Part shown: piece by piece, positions 51,339-61,302 of the stretch
How the letters are laid out: every line of letters starts with the position of its first letter
Position numbering within the stretch: position 1 is the first letter of the stretch
Origin: Sphingobium sp.
GTDB taxonomy: Bacteria > Pseudomonadota > Alphaproteobacteria > Sphingomonadales > Sphingomonadaceae
Length of the DNA: 64,000 bases
Assembly: GCA_003248935.1 (NCBI GenBank)
Contig: QFQF01000003.1
Span: 62,001 to 126,000 of the forward strand
Direction of reading: 5' to 3'
The notes under the pieces: generated by a model
Seen by the model: the letters and a program-made list of their open reading frames with translations, nothing else
Told to the model about the DNA's origin: nothing
Database searches by the model: none
Translations under genes and position numbers: made by a program

Positions 51339-51992
51339 TCAGAGGATCGACTGGCCGGTCTTCTGCCAGTCGGCCAGGAAGCCCGCGATCCCCTTGTCGG
51401 TGAGGACATGGTTGAACAGCGCCTTGATGACGGCGGGCGGCGCGGTCATCACGTCGGCGCCGATCTTCGCCGACTCCAGCACATGGACGGGGTGGCGGAC
51501 GCTGGCGACCAGAATTTCCGTGGCGAAATCATAGTTGTCGTAGATCAGGCGGATATCCTCGATCAGCTTCATGCCGTCGAAGCCGTTGTCGTCATGACGG
51601 CCGACGAACGGCGAGATGAAGCTCGCCCCCGCCTTCGCCGCCAGCAGCGCCTGATTGGCGGAGAAGCAGAGCGTCACGTTGACCATGGTGCCGTCGTCCG
51701 ACAGCGCCTTGCAGGTTTTCAGGCCGTCGATGGTCAGCGGCACCTTGATGCAGACATTGTCCGCGATCTTCCGCAGGACTTCCGCTTCCTTCATCATCGT
51801 CTCATGGTCGAGCGCGACGACCTCGGCCGAAACCGGCCCCTCGACGATGCCGCAGATCTCGGCCACCACTTCGGTGAACTTCCGGCCGGACTTGTGGATC
51901 AGCGACGGGTTGGTGGTGACGCCGTCGAGCAGGCCGGTCGCGGCCAGCTCCTTGATGTCGGCGGTGTCGGCGGTGTCGGCGAAGAATTTCAT
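51339..51992 (-). CDS. Fructose-6-phosphate aldolase/transaldolase-like protein
   Basis: A 217-residue small transaldolase (TalC/FSA type). MKFFADTADTADIKELAA, GVTTNPSLIHKSG, NVCIKVPLT (Schiff-base Lys), NVTLCFSANQALLAAKAGA and ISPFVGRHDD are the family motifs. It likely acts as a transaldolase in the pentose phosphate pathway; FSA activity is possible. The DTADTAD start is encoded by a 9-bp tandem repeat, and 14-bp repeats lie just upstream of the start. Confidence 0.93.
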   Translation of the reverse strand: MKFFADTADTADIKELAATGLLDGVTTNPSLIHKSGRKFTEVVAEICGIVEGPVSAEVVALDHETMMKEAEVLRKIADNVCIKVPLTIDGLKTCKALSDDGTMVNVTLCFSANQALLAAKAGASFISPFVGRHDDNGFDGMKLIEDIRLIYDNYDFATEILVASVRHPVHVLESAKIGADVMTAPPAVIKALFNHVLTDKGIAGFLADWQKTGQSIL

Positions 51993-52004
51993 GGGAAGGC
52001 CCCT

Positions 52005-52042
52005 GTGACGTTGATGGTGTGACGTTGATGGTGCGACGCTGA
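52005..52042. repeat. 14-bp tandem repeat in the transaldolase 5' region
   Basis: GTGACGTTGATGGT repeats about 2.7 times with period 14, beginning 13 bases before the start codon of the transaldolase-like gene. The rest of the 191-base gap carries the hairpin at 52145-52177. Confidence 0.7.
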
Positions 52043-52144
52043 AGTGATCGGATGATTCGATGCGCGCCCTATAGGACAGGGCAGCTTCGCCGTCATCCCG
52101 CGCGGATCACGTCATGGGGTCGGGAACGCCAGACACAGGGAATA

Positions 52145-52177
52145 CGGGCACCGGTCCCATTCGGGGACCGGTGCCCG
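52145..52177. terminator. Hairpin after the TonB receptor
   Basis: CGGGCACCGGTCCC (52145-52158) pairs perfectly with 52164-52177 around a five-base loop. It lies seven bases past the receptor stop on the minus strand. There is no T-run. Confidence 0.65.
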
Positions 52178-52183
52178 ATAGGC

Positions 52184-55018
52184 TTACATCTTGTACGACA
52201 GGCGAAGGTAACCGAACTGGCCCGGCACGTCGTAGGTCGTCGTGTCGAAGTTCGCGCCGTCGCAGGTGCCGCACAGCGGCGGTTGCTTGTTGAACAGGTT
52301 GTTGACACCCAGCGTGAACCGGGCGCGATGGTCCATCCACGCGGGCGAGAAATAGGCCTGAACATCGCCGTAGAAGGTCGTGCCCATCACATGGCCGTCG
52401 CTTTCCGTGACCTTGCTGATGTAGCGGCCGGTGAAGGACAGGCCATAGGCCTCCGTCGACCAGTCCAGCGTCGCCGTCGCCTTGAAACGCGGATAGGCCT
52501 GATCGCTCGCGCCGCACCGCTCGGTGCCCGCGCACTTGATCGTCGGCGCGTTGAGGTCCGATGGCGGCTTGATGTCGTACTTCAGCAGATAGGCGGCGTT
52601 GACGGTCAGGCCCGCCGTCCCCTCGCCGATCGGCTTGGTGCGATAGATCAGCGTGCCGTCGATGCCGTCGGTGTTGATGGCGTTGAGGTTCTGGAGCACG
52701 CCGTCGATGCCCGCGACCGCGCCGCTGCCGGTACGGGTGATCGCGGCGCAGCTCAGCGGATCGCCGTCGAACGCGCACCGGCGCAGCGTCAGCGTCGCCG
52801 GAACCGAGTCGATCGCGTTCTTCAGCCGGATGGTGTAGTAATTCACCTCGATGCTGAACGCGCTGGCGAACGCGTCGCGCGCCCAGCCGGGGCTGTAGAC
52901 CATGCCCGCCGTCCAGGTCTTCGCCGTTTCCGGCTTCAGGCCCGTATAGCCCTGGGAGAATACGCCCAGCTGCCCGCCGGTCGGCTCCGCATAGCTCCCG
53001 TTGGCGGGCACGCCGTTGGCGATGCAGTTCGCCCGTACGGTCGCATTGGTCTGGAACGATCCGCCAGCCGCGCTGGTGCACGGATCGTCGATCGTCGCGT
53101 CGGTGCGCGAGCGCCCGGCATAAAGTTCACCGATGCTCGGCGCGCGCAGGCTTTCTGCATAGCCGCCGCGCAGCAGCAGATCCTTGATCGGCTTCCACAG
53201 GCCCGACACGGTGTAGGTCGTATTGCTGCCGAAGCTGGAATAATTGGAGTGGCGGGCCGCGCCATCCAGTTCCAGCTTCTCGAAGAACGGCGTGTCGGCC
53301 AGGATCGGGATACGCAGCTCGCCGTAGAATTCATCGACATTGAAGCCACCCCGCGCCGGGCTGGTCGGCACGTCCGCGCCAAGACCGGCGGTGATGATCG
53401 GATCGGGCGTATAGGACGCCTGCTGGTCGCGATGCTCGTAACCGATGGCGAAGCCGACCGGACCGGCCGGCAGGTCGATCAGGTCGCCAGACAGGTTGGC
53501 GGTAACGTCCCACAGCTCCTGATTGCTGCGGTCACGCTCGTCGAACGTCACATAATCCAGCATGGCCTGGGTGATCGACCCGGCGCCGCCGAAGATGTTG
53601 AACGGAACGCAATCGCCGGTGCAGCCGCCGATGGGGCCCAGGGCCTGCGCCAGCTTCGCGGCGTTGAGGTTGCCGGTGAACACCTGATGCGCATCGTTCA
53701 CGCCGTAGATGCCGTTGACGTCCCAGTACCATTTGTGATCGCCGACATCGAATGATCCGTCGACGGTCGCTTCGGTGGTCAGCGTATCGACACTCTGCGA
53801 GAAGATACGCGGCCCGCCCTCGACGAAGCGACGGCGGATCGTCGAGTAGTTGGCGGTGCCGCCGTCCGCGCCGGACGACAGCGTCACGCCGAACGGATTA
53901 TAGGGATTGCTGGCATCGACCGAGATCGTGTCGAGCAGGTTGCCGTTGCCGGCATCGGGACCGATGAACAGCGGCAGGAACGCCGCCTGGGTCGTCGAAT
54001 CGCGATGCTGATAGACGACACGGGCACGCACGTTGACCGTATCCGACACTTCGCCCTTGAAGTTGATGAACCCGCCATAGCGCTCGGAGGGCGTCATCAG
54101 ATAGTTGTACGGCGCAAAGTTGAAGCCGTCGACATTGTTGCCGCGATAGGCCCGGTAGTCGCTGAGAACCGGCGCACGGCCGACGACCGGCTGAATGAGT
54201 GTCAGGCTGCTGCCCAGCACGTCATAGCGGCCGTTGGGAATCGCGCTCGAACATCCGCCGTCGGCGCAACTGGTGCCGCCTGCCGCGGGCCATTGCGAAA
54301 TGCCGCGGTCGGACGTGCGGACGCCCTCCTGCTTCACATAGTTGCCGCCGAACACGATCGACACCCGGTCCGACTGGATGCCGTAGCTCGCGTTGATGTC
54401 ATAGGTGTGGCCGTCGCCCTGGCGGAAGGTGCCGAACTGGGCCGACATGTCGAGGCCCTTCTGCGACTGCTTGGTGATGATGTTGACCACGCCCGCGACG
54501 GCGTCGGTGCCGTAGAGCGGCGAGGCGCCCGACTGCAGCACCTCGACGCGCTCGATCATGCTCTGCGGGATGGAGTTGAGGTCGACGGAGGCGGGAATGC
54601 CGCCCGCCGCCGAACCGTTCACATAACGCATGCCGTCGACCAGCACGAGCGTGCGCTTGGCGCCCAGATAGCGCAGGTCGATCTCCGCCGAACCGGAACT
54701 GACGCCGGTGCCGTCCGGCGGACCGCCGATATTGCCGGCATTGTTGGTCTTCGTATTGAGGCCGCCCGCCGCGCTGGGGATGCGCTGGAGGACGTCGGCG
54801 ATCGAGGTGAGGCCGGTCCGGGCGATCGTTTCCTGGTCGACCGTCGTGACGGGCTTGTCCTGGTCGAGCGGATCGCGGCGGATGCGCGAGCCGGTCACAA
54901 TGATCGCATCGCTCTCGTCCCCGGCGGCGGCACCGGCCTGGGCGAAGCTTGTCGACGGATGGATAAGAGCAAATGCGGTGATCACCGCGCCGCAGCGCAG
55001 TATGGATCGTGCAGTCAT
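52184..55018 (-). CDS. TonB-dependent outer-membrane receptor
   Basis: A 944-residue active-transport receptor. The signal peptide spans about residues 1-26. The TonB box region (DAIIVTGSRIRRD) is followed by the plug (ADVLQRIPSAAGG, RYLGAKRTLVLVDGMRYV, LYGTDAVAGVVNIITK) and a long beta-barrel ending GYLRLSYKM. It belongs to the large OAR-like TonB receptors abundant in sphingomonads, for example for peptides or saccharides. The substrate is unknown, and no neighbouring transport or degradation genes point to one. Confidence 0.93.
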   Translation of the reverse strand: MTARSILRCGAVITAFALIHPSTSFAQAGAAAGDESDAIIVTGSRIRRDPLDQDKPVTTVDQETIARTGLTSIADVLQRIPSAAGGLNTKTNNAGNIGGPPDGTGVSSGSAEIDLRYLGAKRTLVLVDGMRYVNGSAAGGIPASVDLNSIPQSMIERVEVLQSGASPLYGTDAVAGVVNIITKQSQKGLDMSAQFGTFRQGDGHTYDINASYGIQSDRVSIVFGGNYVKQEGVRTSDRGISQWPAAGGTSCADGGCSSAIPNGRYDVLGSSLTLIQPVVGRAPVLSDYRAYRGNNVDGFNFAPYNYLMTPSERYGGFINFKGEVSDTVNVRARVVYQHRDSTTQAAFLPLFIGPDAGNGNLLDTISVDASNPYNPFGVTLSSGADGGTANYSTIRRRFVEGGPRIFSQSVDTLTTEATVDGSFDVGDHKWYWDVNGIYGVNDAHQVFTGNLNAAKLAQALGPIGGCTGDCVPFNIFGGAGSITQAMLDYVTFDERDRSNQELWDVTANLSGDLIDLPAGPVGFAIGYEHRDQQASYTPDPIITAGLGADVPTSPARGGFNVDEFYGELRIPILADTPFFEKLELDGAARHSNYSSFGSNTTYTVSGLWKPIKDLLLRGGYAESLRAPSIGELYAGRSRTDATIDDPCTSAAGGSFQTNATVRANCIANGVPANGSYAEPTGGQLGVFSQGYTGLKPETAKTWTAGMVYSPGWARDAFASAFSIEVNYYTIRLKNAIDSVPATLTLRRCAFDGDPLSCAAITRTGSGAVAGIDGVLQNLNAINTDGIDGTLIYRTKPIGEGTAGLTVNAAYLLKYDIKPPSDLNAPTIKCAGTERCGASDQAYPRFKATATLDWSTEAYGLSFTGRYISKVTESDGHVMGTTFYGDVQAYFSPAWMDHRARFTLGVNNLFNKQPPLCGTCDGANFDTTTYDVPGQFGYLRLSYKM

Positions 55019-55204
55019 ATCAGGCCCCTTTTTGCCTTTGACTGAAACATGCCCGATAAATTTCGGAATGTTTCCGGTTTATTGCAAAATGATGCTGATC
55101 CTGACACGCGGTTCAGGCAATGGCGAAAACGACCGGATCGGGTCCGGTCTATCGCAATTCCGGCTTACTGTTGCTGCGCTGCAACTGTGGTTAACGGGGG
55201 CCGG

Positions 55205-56218
55205 TCAGAACTGCCGGAGCCACAGCTCGTCCGCCGCGTGATCGGCACGCTTGCGGACGACCACGTCGGCGCGCGGACGGCTGGGCAGGATATTCTCGAT
55301 CAGGTTCGGCAGGTTGACCGTGCGCCAGAGGTTCTGGGCAAAGGCGCGCGCCTCATCGTCCGACGCATCCGCCATGTGATGGAAATAGCTCGCCGGATTG
55401 GGAAAGGCCGTCCGCTTGAGCAGCATGAAGCGGTCGACATACCATTGCTCGACATCGGACGGCTCGGCATCGATATAGATCGACAGGTCGAAGAAGTCGC
55501 TGGCCGTGAAGGCGGGCGCGGGGGAATGGCGCGAGCCGCTGCCGATCTGAAGGACGTTCAGCCCCTCGAAGATCAGAATGTCCGGCTGGTCGACCACCAG
55601 TTCCTCGCCCGGGACGATGTCATAGGCCTGGTGCGAATAGACCGGCGCATGCGCGGTGCCGGTGGACCGGATGTCCGACAGGAAGCGGATCATGCGCCGC
55701 ACGTCATAGCTTTCGGGAAAGCCCTTGCGGTGCATGAGGCCCGCCTCGCGCAGATGCGCGGTCGGATAGAGAAAGCCGTCGGTCGTCACCAGAGCGACCT
55801 CGGGATGGTCGGGCCAGCGCGACAGCAGCGAGCGCAGCAGGCGGGCGACGGTGCTCTTGCCGACCGCCACGCTGCCCGCGATCGCGACCACATAGGGACG
55901 ACGGGCCGCCGGACGGCCGACGAAATCGTCGGTCACGCGGGCGATGCGCCGGGCGGCGTCGACATGCAGGTTGATGAGGCGGGTGAGCGGCAGGTAGATC
56001 TGCTCCACCTCGTCCAGCGGCATTGGCTCGCCCGCGCCGCGCAATGCCTCCAGCTCGTTTTCGGCAAGGGTCATCGGGACGCTCGAACGCAGACGCGCCC
56101 AGGCCTCTCGGCTGAAAACGGAATGGCTCTGGCTCTGCACGCGGCGCGCTATCCCGCAGGACAGCGGCGAGCGCAAGCACGGATTGCTGTCTGGACGTTT
56201 CCCTTCCGGCCGCGTCAT
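55205..56218 (-). CDS. coaA: Pantothenate kinase (type I)
   Basis: Phosphorylates pantothenate in CoA synthesis. The product is 337 residues from ATG 56218; a GTG at 56140 would give 311, nearer E. coli CoaA, so the first 26 residues are uncertain. Motifs: SVPMTLAENELEALRG, EVEQIYLPLTRLINLHV, the P-loop AIAGSVAVGKSTVARLL, TTDGFLYPTAHLREAGLM and YSHQAYDIVPGEE. It is divergent from priA with 15 bases between. Confidence 0.94.
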   Translation of the reverse strand: MTRPEGKRPDSNPCLRSPLSCGIARRVQSQSHSVFSREAWARLRSSVPMTLAENELEALRGAGEPMPLDEVEQIYLPLTRLINLHVDAARRIARVTDDFVGRPAARRPYVVAIAGSVAVGKSTVARLLRSLLSRWPDHPEVALVTTDGFLYPTAHLREAGLMHRKGFPESYDVRRMIRFLSDIRSTGTAHAPVYSHQAYDIVPGEELVVDQPDILIFEGLNVLQIGSGSRHSPAPAFTASDFFDLSIYIDAEPSDVEQWYVDRFMLLKRTAFPNPASYFHHMADASDDEARAFAQNLWRTVNLPNLIENILPSRPRADVVVRKRADHAADELWLRQF

Positions 56219-56233
56219 CCCTAACTAGGGGCG

Positions 56234-58402
56234 ATGAATCGCGCCCGCGTCCTCCTGCTCAACGCCGCCCTCGGCCCCCTCGACTACCGGGTGCCGCCCG
56301 CCATGACCGTGGAGCCGGGCAGCATCGTCGTCGCGCCGCTCGGCCCCCGCCAGATCGTCGGCGTGGTGTGGGAGGAGGAGCGGTTTCCGGAGGTCGAGCC
56401 GGTCGGCGACAATCGCCTGCGGCCGCTGCTCGCGGTGCTCGACGCGCCGCCGCTGCCCGCGCCGCTGCGGCGGCTGATCGAATGGACGGCGGACTATTAT
56501 CTCGCGCCCCCGGCGGCGGTGCTGCGCATGGCGCTCGCCTCGCTGTCCGCGCTGGAGGGGGCGCGCACGGTTGTCGAATACCGGCCGACCGGCCATGTGC
56601 CCGACCGCATGACCGAACAGCGGACGCAGGCGCTGGAACGGATCGGCGCGCGGCAGGGGCTGGTGCGGGAACTGGCGATGATCGGCGGCGTGTCGGACGC
56701 GGTGATCCGGGGACTGGTGAAGTCGGGCGCGTTCGAACCGGTCGAGGTGTCGACCGACACGCCGTTCCCCACACCCGATCCCGGCTTCGCGCCGCCCGCA
56801 TTGTCCCCTGAACAATCGGCCGCCGCCGCCCGGTTCGTCGCCGCCGTCGACGCTGCGGAATTTGCCCCTTTCCTGCTCGACGGGGTCACGGGTTCGGGCA
56901 AGACCGAGGTCTATTTCGAGGCGATCGCCCAAGCGCTGCGCGACGACCGGCAGGTGCTGGTCCTGCTGCCCGAAATCGCCCTGACCGAACCCTTCCTCGA
57001 ACGGTTCGAGAAGCGCTTCGGGACCGTGCCGGTCAGCTGGCACAGCGGCCTGCGGCAATCGGAGCGCCGCCGCGCCTGGCGCGCCATCGCCTCGGGCCAG
57101 GCGCGGGTGGTGGTGGGCGCCCGTTCCGCTCTCTTCCTCCCCTACGCCCGGCTCGGCCTGATCGTCGTCGACGAGGCGCATGAAAGCAGCTTCAAGCAGG
57201 AGGATGGCGTCCATTATCACGCGCGCGACGTCGCCGTGGTGCGGGCGCTGAACGAACAGTGCCCGGTGATCCTGGCGTCCGCCACCCCGGCCATCGAAAC
57301 CCGGCATCAGGTGGAGATCGGCCGCTATGCGGAGATCAAGCTGCCCGGCCGCTATGGCGGGGCGGAGATGCCGGAAATCGCCGGGCTCGACCTGCTGTCC
57401 GATCCGCCCGAACGCGGCCGCTGGATCGCGCCGAAGCTGGTGCAGGCGATCGACGAGGTGTTGGAGAAGCGCGAACAGGCGCTGCTGTTCCTCAACCGGC
57501 GCGGCTATGCCCCGCTCACTCTCTGCCGCCATTGCGGGCACCGCTTCCAGTGCCCCAACTGCACCGCCTGGATGGTCGAGCATCGCCTGACCCGCCGCCT
57601 CGCCTGCCATCATTGCGGGCATGTCGTGCCGACGCCCCGGCGCTGCCCGGAATGCAAGGAAGAGGACAGCCTGGTCGCCTGCGGCCCCGGTGTCGAGCGG
57701 ATCGCCGACGAGGTGGGCGAGCGCTGGCCCGACGCGCGGGTCGCGATCGTCACGTCCGACACGCTCTGGTCCCCGGCCAAGGCGGCCGAGTTCGTGAAGA
57801 GCGTCGAGGGCGGCGACATCGACATCATCGTCGGCACGCAACTGGTGACGAAGGGCTATCATTTCCCCAACCTGACGCTGGTGGGCGTGATCGACGCCGA
57901 CCTGGGTCTGGAGGGCGGAGACCTGCGCGCGGCGGAGCGGACCTTCCAGCAGATCGTGCAGGTGTCCGGCCGCGCGGGCCGGGGCCAGAAGCCGGGCCGC
58001 GTCTTCATCCAGACCCGGATGATGGAGGCGAGTGTCATCAAGGCGCTGATCGCGGGCGACGCAGAGCGTTTCTACACGACGGAGACGGAGAACCGCCGCC
58101 GCGCCAATGCCCCGCCGTTCGGCCGGTTCGCGGCGATCATCGTGTCGAGCGAGAACGCGCAGGAGGCGGCCGAGACCGCGCGCCTGATCGGCAAGAGCGC
58201 ACCCCATATCGAGGGGATGGACGTATATGGCCCCGCCCCTGCCCCGCTCGCGGTGCTGCGGGGACGGCACCGCCACCGCCTGCTGATCCACGCCAGCCGC
58301 CAGATCGACGTGCAGGCCGCGATCCGCGCATGGCTCGGCAATCTGGTGTGGAAGAGCGGCACGCGCGTCGCGGTGGACGTTGACCCCTACAGCTTCATGT
58401 AG
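56234..58402 (+). CDS. priA: Primosomal replication protein N' (PriA helicase)
   Basis: Restarts stalled replication forks. The 722-residue protein has an N-terminal DNA-binding domain, Walker A LLDGVTGSGKTEVYFEAI, DEAH-type VVDEAHESSFKQ, and eight zinc cysteines (CRHCGHRFQCPNC, CHHCGHVVPTPRRCPEC). HFPNLTLVGVIDADLGL and VSGRAGRGQKPGRVFIQT follow. A large antisense ORF across this gene is spurious. Confidence 0.97.
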   Translation: MNRARVLLLNAALGPLDYRVPPAMTVEPGSIVVAPLGPRQIVGVVWEEERFPEVEPVGDNRLRPLLAVLDAPPLPAPLRRLIEWTADYYLAPPAAVLRMALASLSALEGARTVVEYRPTGHVPDRMTEQRTQALERIGARQGLVRELAMIGGVSDAVIRGLVKSGAFEPVEVSTDTPFPTPDPGFAPPALSPEQSAAAARFVAAVDAAEFAPFLLDGVTGSGKTEVYFEAIAQALRDDRQVLVLLPEIALTEPFLERFEKRFGTVPVSWHSGLRQSERRRAWRAIASGQARVVVGARSALFLPYARLGLIVVDEAHESSFKQEDGVHYHARDVAVVRALNEQCPVILASATPAIETRHQVEIGRYAEIKLPGRYGGAEMPEIAGLDLLSDPPERGRWIAPKLVQAIDEVLEKREQALLFLNRRGYAPLTLCRHCGHRFQCPNCTAWMVEHRLTRRLACHHCGHVVPTPRRCPECKEEDSLVACGPGVERIADEVGERWPDARVAIVTSDTLWSPAKAAEFVKSVEGGDIDIIVGTQLVTKGYHFPNLTLVGVIDADLGLEGGDLRAAERTFQQIVQVSGRAGRGQKPGRVFIQTRMMEASVIKALIAGDAERFYTTETENRRRANAPPFGRFAAIIVSSENAQEAAETARLIGKSAPHIEGMDVYGPAPAPLAVLRGRHRHRLLIHASRQIDVQAAIRAWLGNLVWKSGTRVAVDVDPYSFM

Positions 58403-58411
58403 GCGGCGGGG

Positions 58412-59950
58412 TCACTCTTCCCGCGCGCTGTCCTCGGCCGCATCCAGCGCAGCGGCGGCGACCGGGTCGCCGGTTGCCTGCGCCGTCCGGAACGCCTCCT
58501 GAAGTTTCGACGCCGCCTCGCGCATCCCCGATTCATGCGGCGAATAGGCGATGGGGTCGAGGACCATGATCGCCTGCGCATACATCCGGCGATCGGCCAG
58601 CGAACTGGCATAGAGGAAACGATATTCGGGATTTTGCGGCAGGCGGGCGAAAGCGGCGTTCAGGCCGTCATAGCCAAGGTCCGGCATCGGCCCGCCGCGC
58701 ATCTTGTTGTAGCGGTAGAAGAGTTGGAGCGGCAGCGGGTTTTCAAGGTCCGCCCGGTTGGCGCGCGATATCTGCTTGAGGGCAGCCGACCAGTCCTCCG
58801 CCTTGTCGCTCTCATCCGCGCGTTCCAGCAATATCTCCGCCCTGGTTGCCAGCGCCCGTGCCTGACCGGCATCGAGGGTGATCGCGCGATCGGTGGCGGC
58901 GAGCGCCTCGGTGCTCTTGTCGGCAAGATACAGCGCGTCGGCGTGCAGCGCCTGGGCATAGGCGCTGGCCGGGAAGCGCGCGGCGATCGCGCCGACCTCC
59001 TGGGCGAAGGCTTCGCGCTCCTTGTCCTTGACGCCGTGCGCCAGCTTCACCTCCTGCACCATCAGCGCCGCCCGTCCGGCCTCGACCGGCGTGACCGTCA
59101 CCGTGGCGTCGGGCACCGCGCCCGGCGCCAGTTGCTGCGCGGTCAGGCGCTTGTGCAGATAGGCCCGCAGTTCCTTGTCGAGCGCCTTGCCGCCGCCTTC
59201 GAAATAGTCGTCGAGCTTTGCGTCCCGCTTCCCCGACACCAGATCGGTCAGATAACGCTTGAACTCCGCCCTGCGTGTCTCGTGGTTCTGGAGATAGTGG
59301 GTGAGCAGCCAGGCCGTGGCGTAGAAGCGCGACATGTCGGGGGCGCTCATCTTGTCGTCCGGCTCGCGCACGATCAGTTCCTCGACCGGATAGAGCGGGA
59401 ACATCACCAGTTGCGGCGCGCGGGCCATCGGGATCAGGCCGAACTGGATCGCGCCGGTCTTCGGAAACTTGATGACCGAATAGAATTCGGCGAACCCCTC
59501 GACATACCAGGCGGGATAGGCGGCCGGGAAATAGTGCAGCATGAAATGGTGCGCATATTCGTGGAACAGCACGTCCTCCGGCGCGACGTCGAACGTCCAG
59601 CTCTTCGCCGATCGCGAAACCACGGCATAGGCGAAACTGTCGGTCGTCGAATAATAGCCGGCGATATTGCTGTTCCCGGCGAGCTTGCCGACCTGATCCT
59701 CGGTCCTCAGGACAAAGACCCGCAGGGGCGGCGACTGGTTCTCGCGGTCCACGCCCGTCGCAAGGCGCAGCAGACCGTCGAATTTCTCCAGCTGCTGCGT
59801 GAACCGCTCCAGCTGGTCCACCGGGCCGTCGCTATAGACGATGAAATGCGGCGAACGCGCCTCGTTCCAGGCCGCGAACGCATTGCCCGGCGCCCACAGC
59901 GCGATGGCCGCCAGCACCGCACAGACCGCCCGTTTCATCCGCCCGATCAC
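58412..59950 (-). CDS. Exported HExxH metallopeptidase-like protein
   Basis: About 512 residues. The signal peptide is MKRAVCAVLAAIALWAPGNAFAA-like. The zinc motif HEYAH lies at residues 126-130 counted from the ATG at 59938, with a downstream Glu in YVEGFAEF; this suits peptidase MA/DUF1570-type gluzincins. A TPR-like helical half follows (ARFPASAYAQALHADALY, TEALAATDRAI). The GTG at 59950 has GGGGGA six bases upstream; ATG 59938 is the alternative. The substrate is unknown. Confidence 0.8.
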   Translation of the reverse strand: MIGRMKRAVCAVLAAIALWAPGNAFAAWNEARSPHFIVYSDGPVDQLERFTQQLEKFDGLLRLATGVDRENQSPPLRVFVLRTEDQVGKLAGNSNIAGYYSTTDSFAYAVVSRSAKSWTFDVAPEDVLFHEYAHHFMLHYFPAAYPAWYVEGFAEFYSVIKFPKTGAIQFGLIPMARAPQLVMFPLYPVEELIVREPDDKMSAPDMSRFYATAWLLTHYLQNHETRRAEFKRYLTDLVSGKRDAKLDDYFEGGGKALDKELRAYLHKRLTAQQLAPGAVPDATVTVTPVEAGRAALMVQEVKLAHGVKDKEREAFAQEVGAIAARFPASAYAQALHADALYLADKSTEALAATDRAITLDAGQARALATRAEILLERADESDKAEDWSAALKQISRANRADLENPLPLQLFYRYNKMRGGPMPDLGYDGLNAAFARLPQNPEYRFLYASSLADRRMYAQAIMVLDPIAYSPHESGMREAASKLQEAFRTAQATGDPVAAAALDAAEDSAREE

Positions 59951-60030
59951 ACGACATCCCCCCAGATGCGAATCATTCCAGGGCGTAGTAGCAGCGGGAT
60001 CGTAAACAATCGCGGACGACTGGAACCGTT

Positions 60031-61116
60031 TCAGCGGTGATCGCGCTCGCGCCGCAGCAACGCCTGCTTGCGGTCGAGGCCATAGGCATAGCCGCCCAGA
60101 GACCCGTCGCCGCGCAGCACGCGGTGACAGGGCACCAGCACCGGCAGGGGATTGTCGCCGCACGCCGTTCCCGCCGCGCGCACTGCGCCGGGCCGCCCGA
60201 TGGCCGCCGCCAGCTCGCCATAGCTGCGCGTCTCTCCGGGCGGGATGGCGCGCAACGCTTCCCACACCGCCTGCTGGAACGCCGTGCCCTGCACGTCGGT
60301 CGGCAGGTTGGCGATCCGCGCCGGATTGTCGACGAGCGCCACCACCTCGGCTGCAAGGGCCGTGAACCCGGCATCGGCCGCTTCGATCCGCGCCTGCGGG
60401 AAGCGGCGGCGGAGCGCTTCCTCTCCCTCGTCGAAGCTGATCCGGCACAGGCCGCGCGGCGTGCCCGCGATCAGCATCGGCCCCAGGCTGCTCTGCGCGA
60501 TCGTGTAGCGGATGACGACGCCCTCCCCGCCCCGCCGCCAGGCGCTCGGCGTCATGCCAAGCCGCCGTTCCGCATCGGCATAGGCCCGGCTCGGCGCATT
60601 ATAGCCCGCGTCATAGATCGCGTCGGTCACGCTGGCGTCACCGGACAGCGCCTGCTCCAGCCTGTCGGCCCTCAGCTTGCGGGCATAGGCGGCGGGCGTG
60701 ATGCCGGTCGCTCGCTTGAACAGGCGGTGGAAATGATGCGGCGCATAGCCGACGGCGGCGGCGAGCGCGTCCAGCGCCGGGGGCTCCTCGGCCTGCGCGA
60801 TGATCGCAAGCGCGCGCTCGACAGCGATCCTGTCCCGCCCCACCTCATCCGGGCGGCAACGCAGGCAGGCCCGGAACCCGGCCGCGCGGGCGGCCGCGCC
60901 ATCGGGATAGAAGCGGACATTCTCCCGTCGGGGGTGGCGCGCCGGACAGCTCGGCTTGCAATAGATGCCCGTCGTCAGGACGGCGCCGACGAAACGCCCG
61001 TCCTGATCCCGGTCGCGCGCCGAAAAGGCGGCCCAGGCGACATCCGCATCGATCCCGGATGCCGGTGCGGGAACGGTGTCGTCCGGAAGGGGTGTCAGGC
61101 GCGTCATCTGGTTCAT
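60031..61116 (-). CDS. ada: Ada bifunctional methyl-DNA repair protein/activator
   Basis: Repairs O6-methylguanine and methylphosphotriesters and activates the adaptive response. The 361-residue protein has N-terminal zinc/acceptor cysteines Cys53, Cys57, Cys84 and Cys87 (GIYCKPSCPARHPRREN, RACLRCRPDE). An AraC helix-turn-helix (about 95-195) follows, then the methyltransferase domain with PCHRV (acceptor near Cys330). The N-terminal methyltransfer cysteine is present, so transcriptional activation should work. The start ATG 61116 lies beyond an unsupported extension. Confidence 0.95.
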   Translation of the reverse strand: MNQMTRLTPLPDDTVPAPASGIDADVAWAAFSARDRDQDGRFVGAVLTTGIYCKPSCPARHPRRENVRFYPDGAAARAAGFRACLRCRPDEVGRDRIAVERALAIIAQAEEPPALDALAAAVGYAPHHFHRLFKRATGITPAAYARKLRADRLEQALSGDASVTDAIYDAGYNAPSRAYADAERRLGMTPSAWRRGGEGVVIRYTIAQSSLGPMLIAGTPRGLCRISFDEGEEALRRRFPQARIEAADAGFTALAAEVVALVDNPARIANLPTDVQGTAFQQAVWEALRAIPPGETRSYGELAAAIGRPGAVRAAGTACGDNPLPVLVPCHRVLRGDGSLGGYAYGLDRKQALLRRERDHR

Positions 61117-61170
61117 GGACCTATCCTGCCCCCGCACCGGAAGGAAGGCTTCCCGCGCCTTGCGTTCAAA

Positions 61171-61237
61171 ACCGGAGACGGGGAGTGACCGGGACAGGGA
61201 ATAACCGGGACAGGGAGATGACCCCGGGATGGGGAGA
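61171..61237. repeat. Degenerate 16-17 bp tandem repeats
   Basis: Four copies start ACCGGAGACGGGGAGTG (61171), ACCGGGACAGGGAATA (61188), ACCGGGACAGGGAGATG (61204) and ACCCCGGGATGGGGAGA (61221). They lie in the divergent intergenic region between ada and the protease gene. The remainder of that 186-base gap shows no gene. Confidence 0.65.
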
Positions 61238-61302
61238 TTACGGATGCCTTCGCGTCGTTTCCCGTTTACTTGTCCACGCCAGCCCATATGTAGTCGCCCG
61301 TC

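Noticed and set aside
55082..55105. Fur-like site upstream of the TonB receptor
   Set aside because: TTGCAAAATGATGCTGA lacks symmetry; too weak to call.
56225..58291. 688-codon ORF antisense to priA
   Set aside because: Shadow of priA, without motifs or a start signal.
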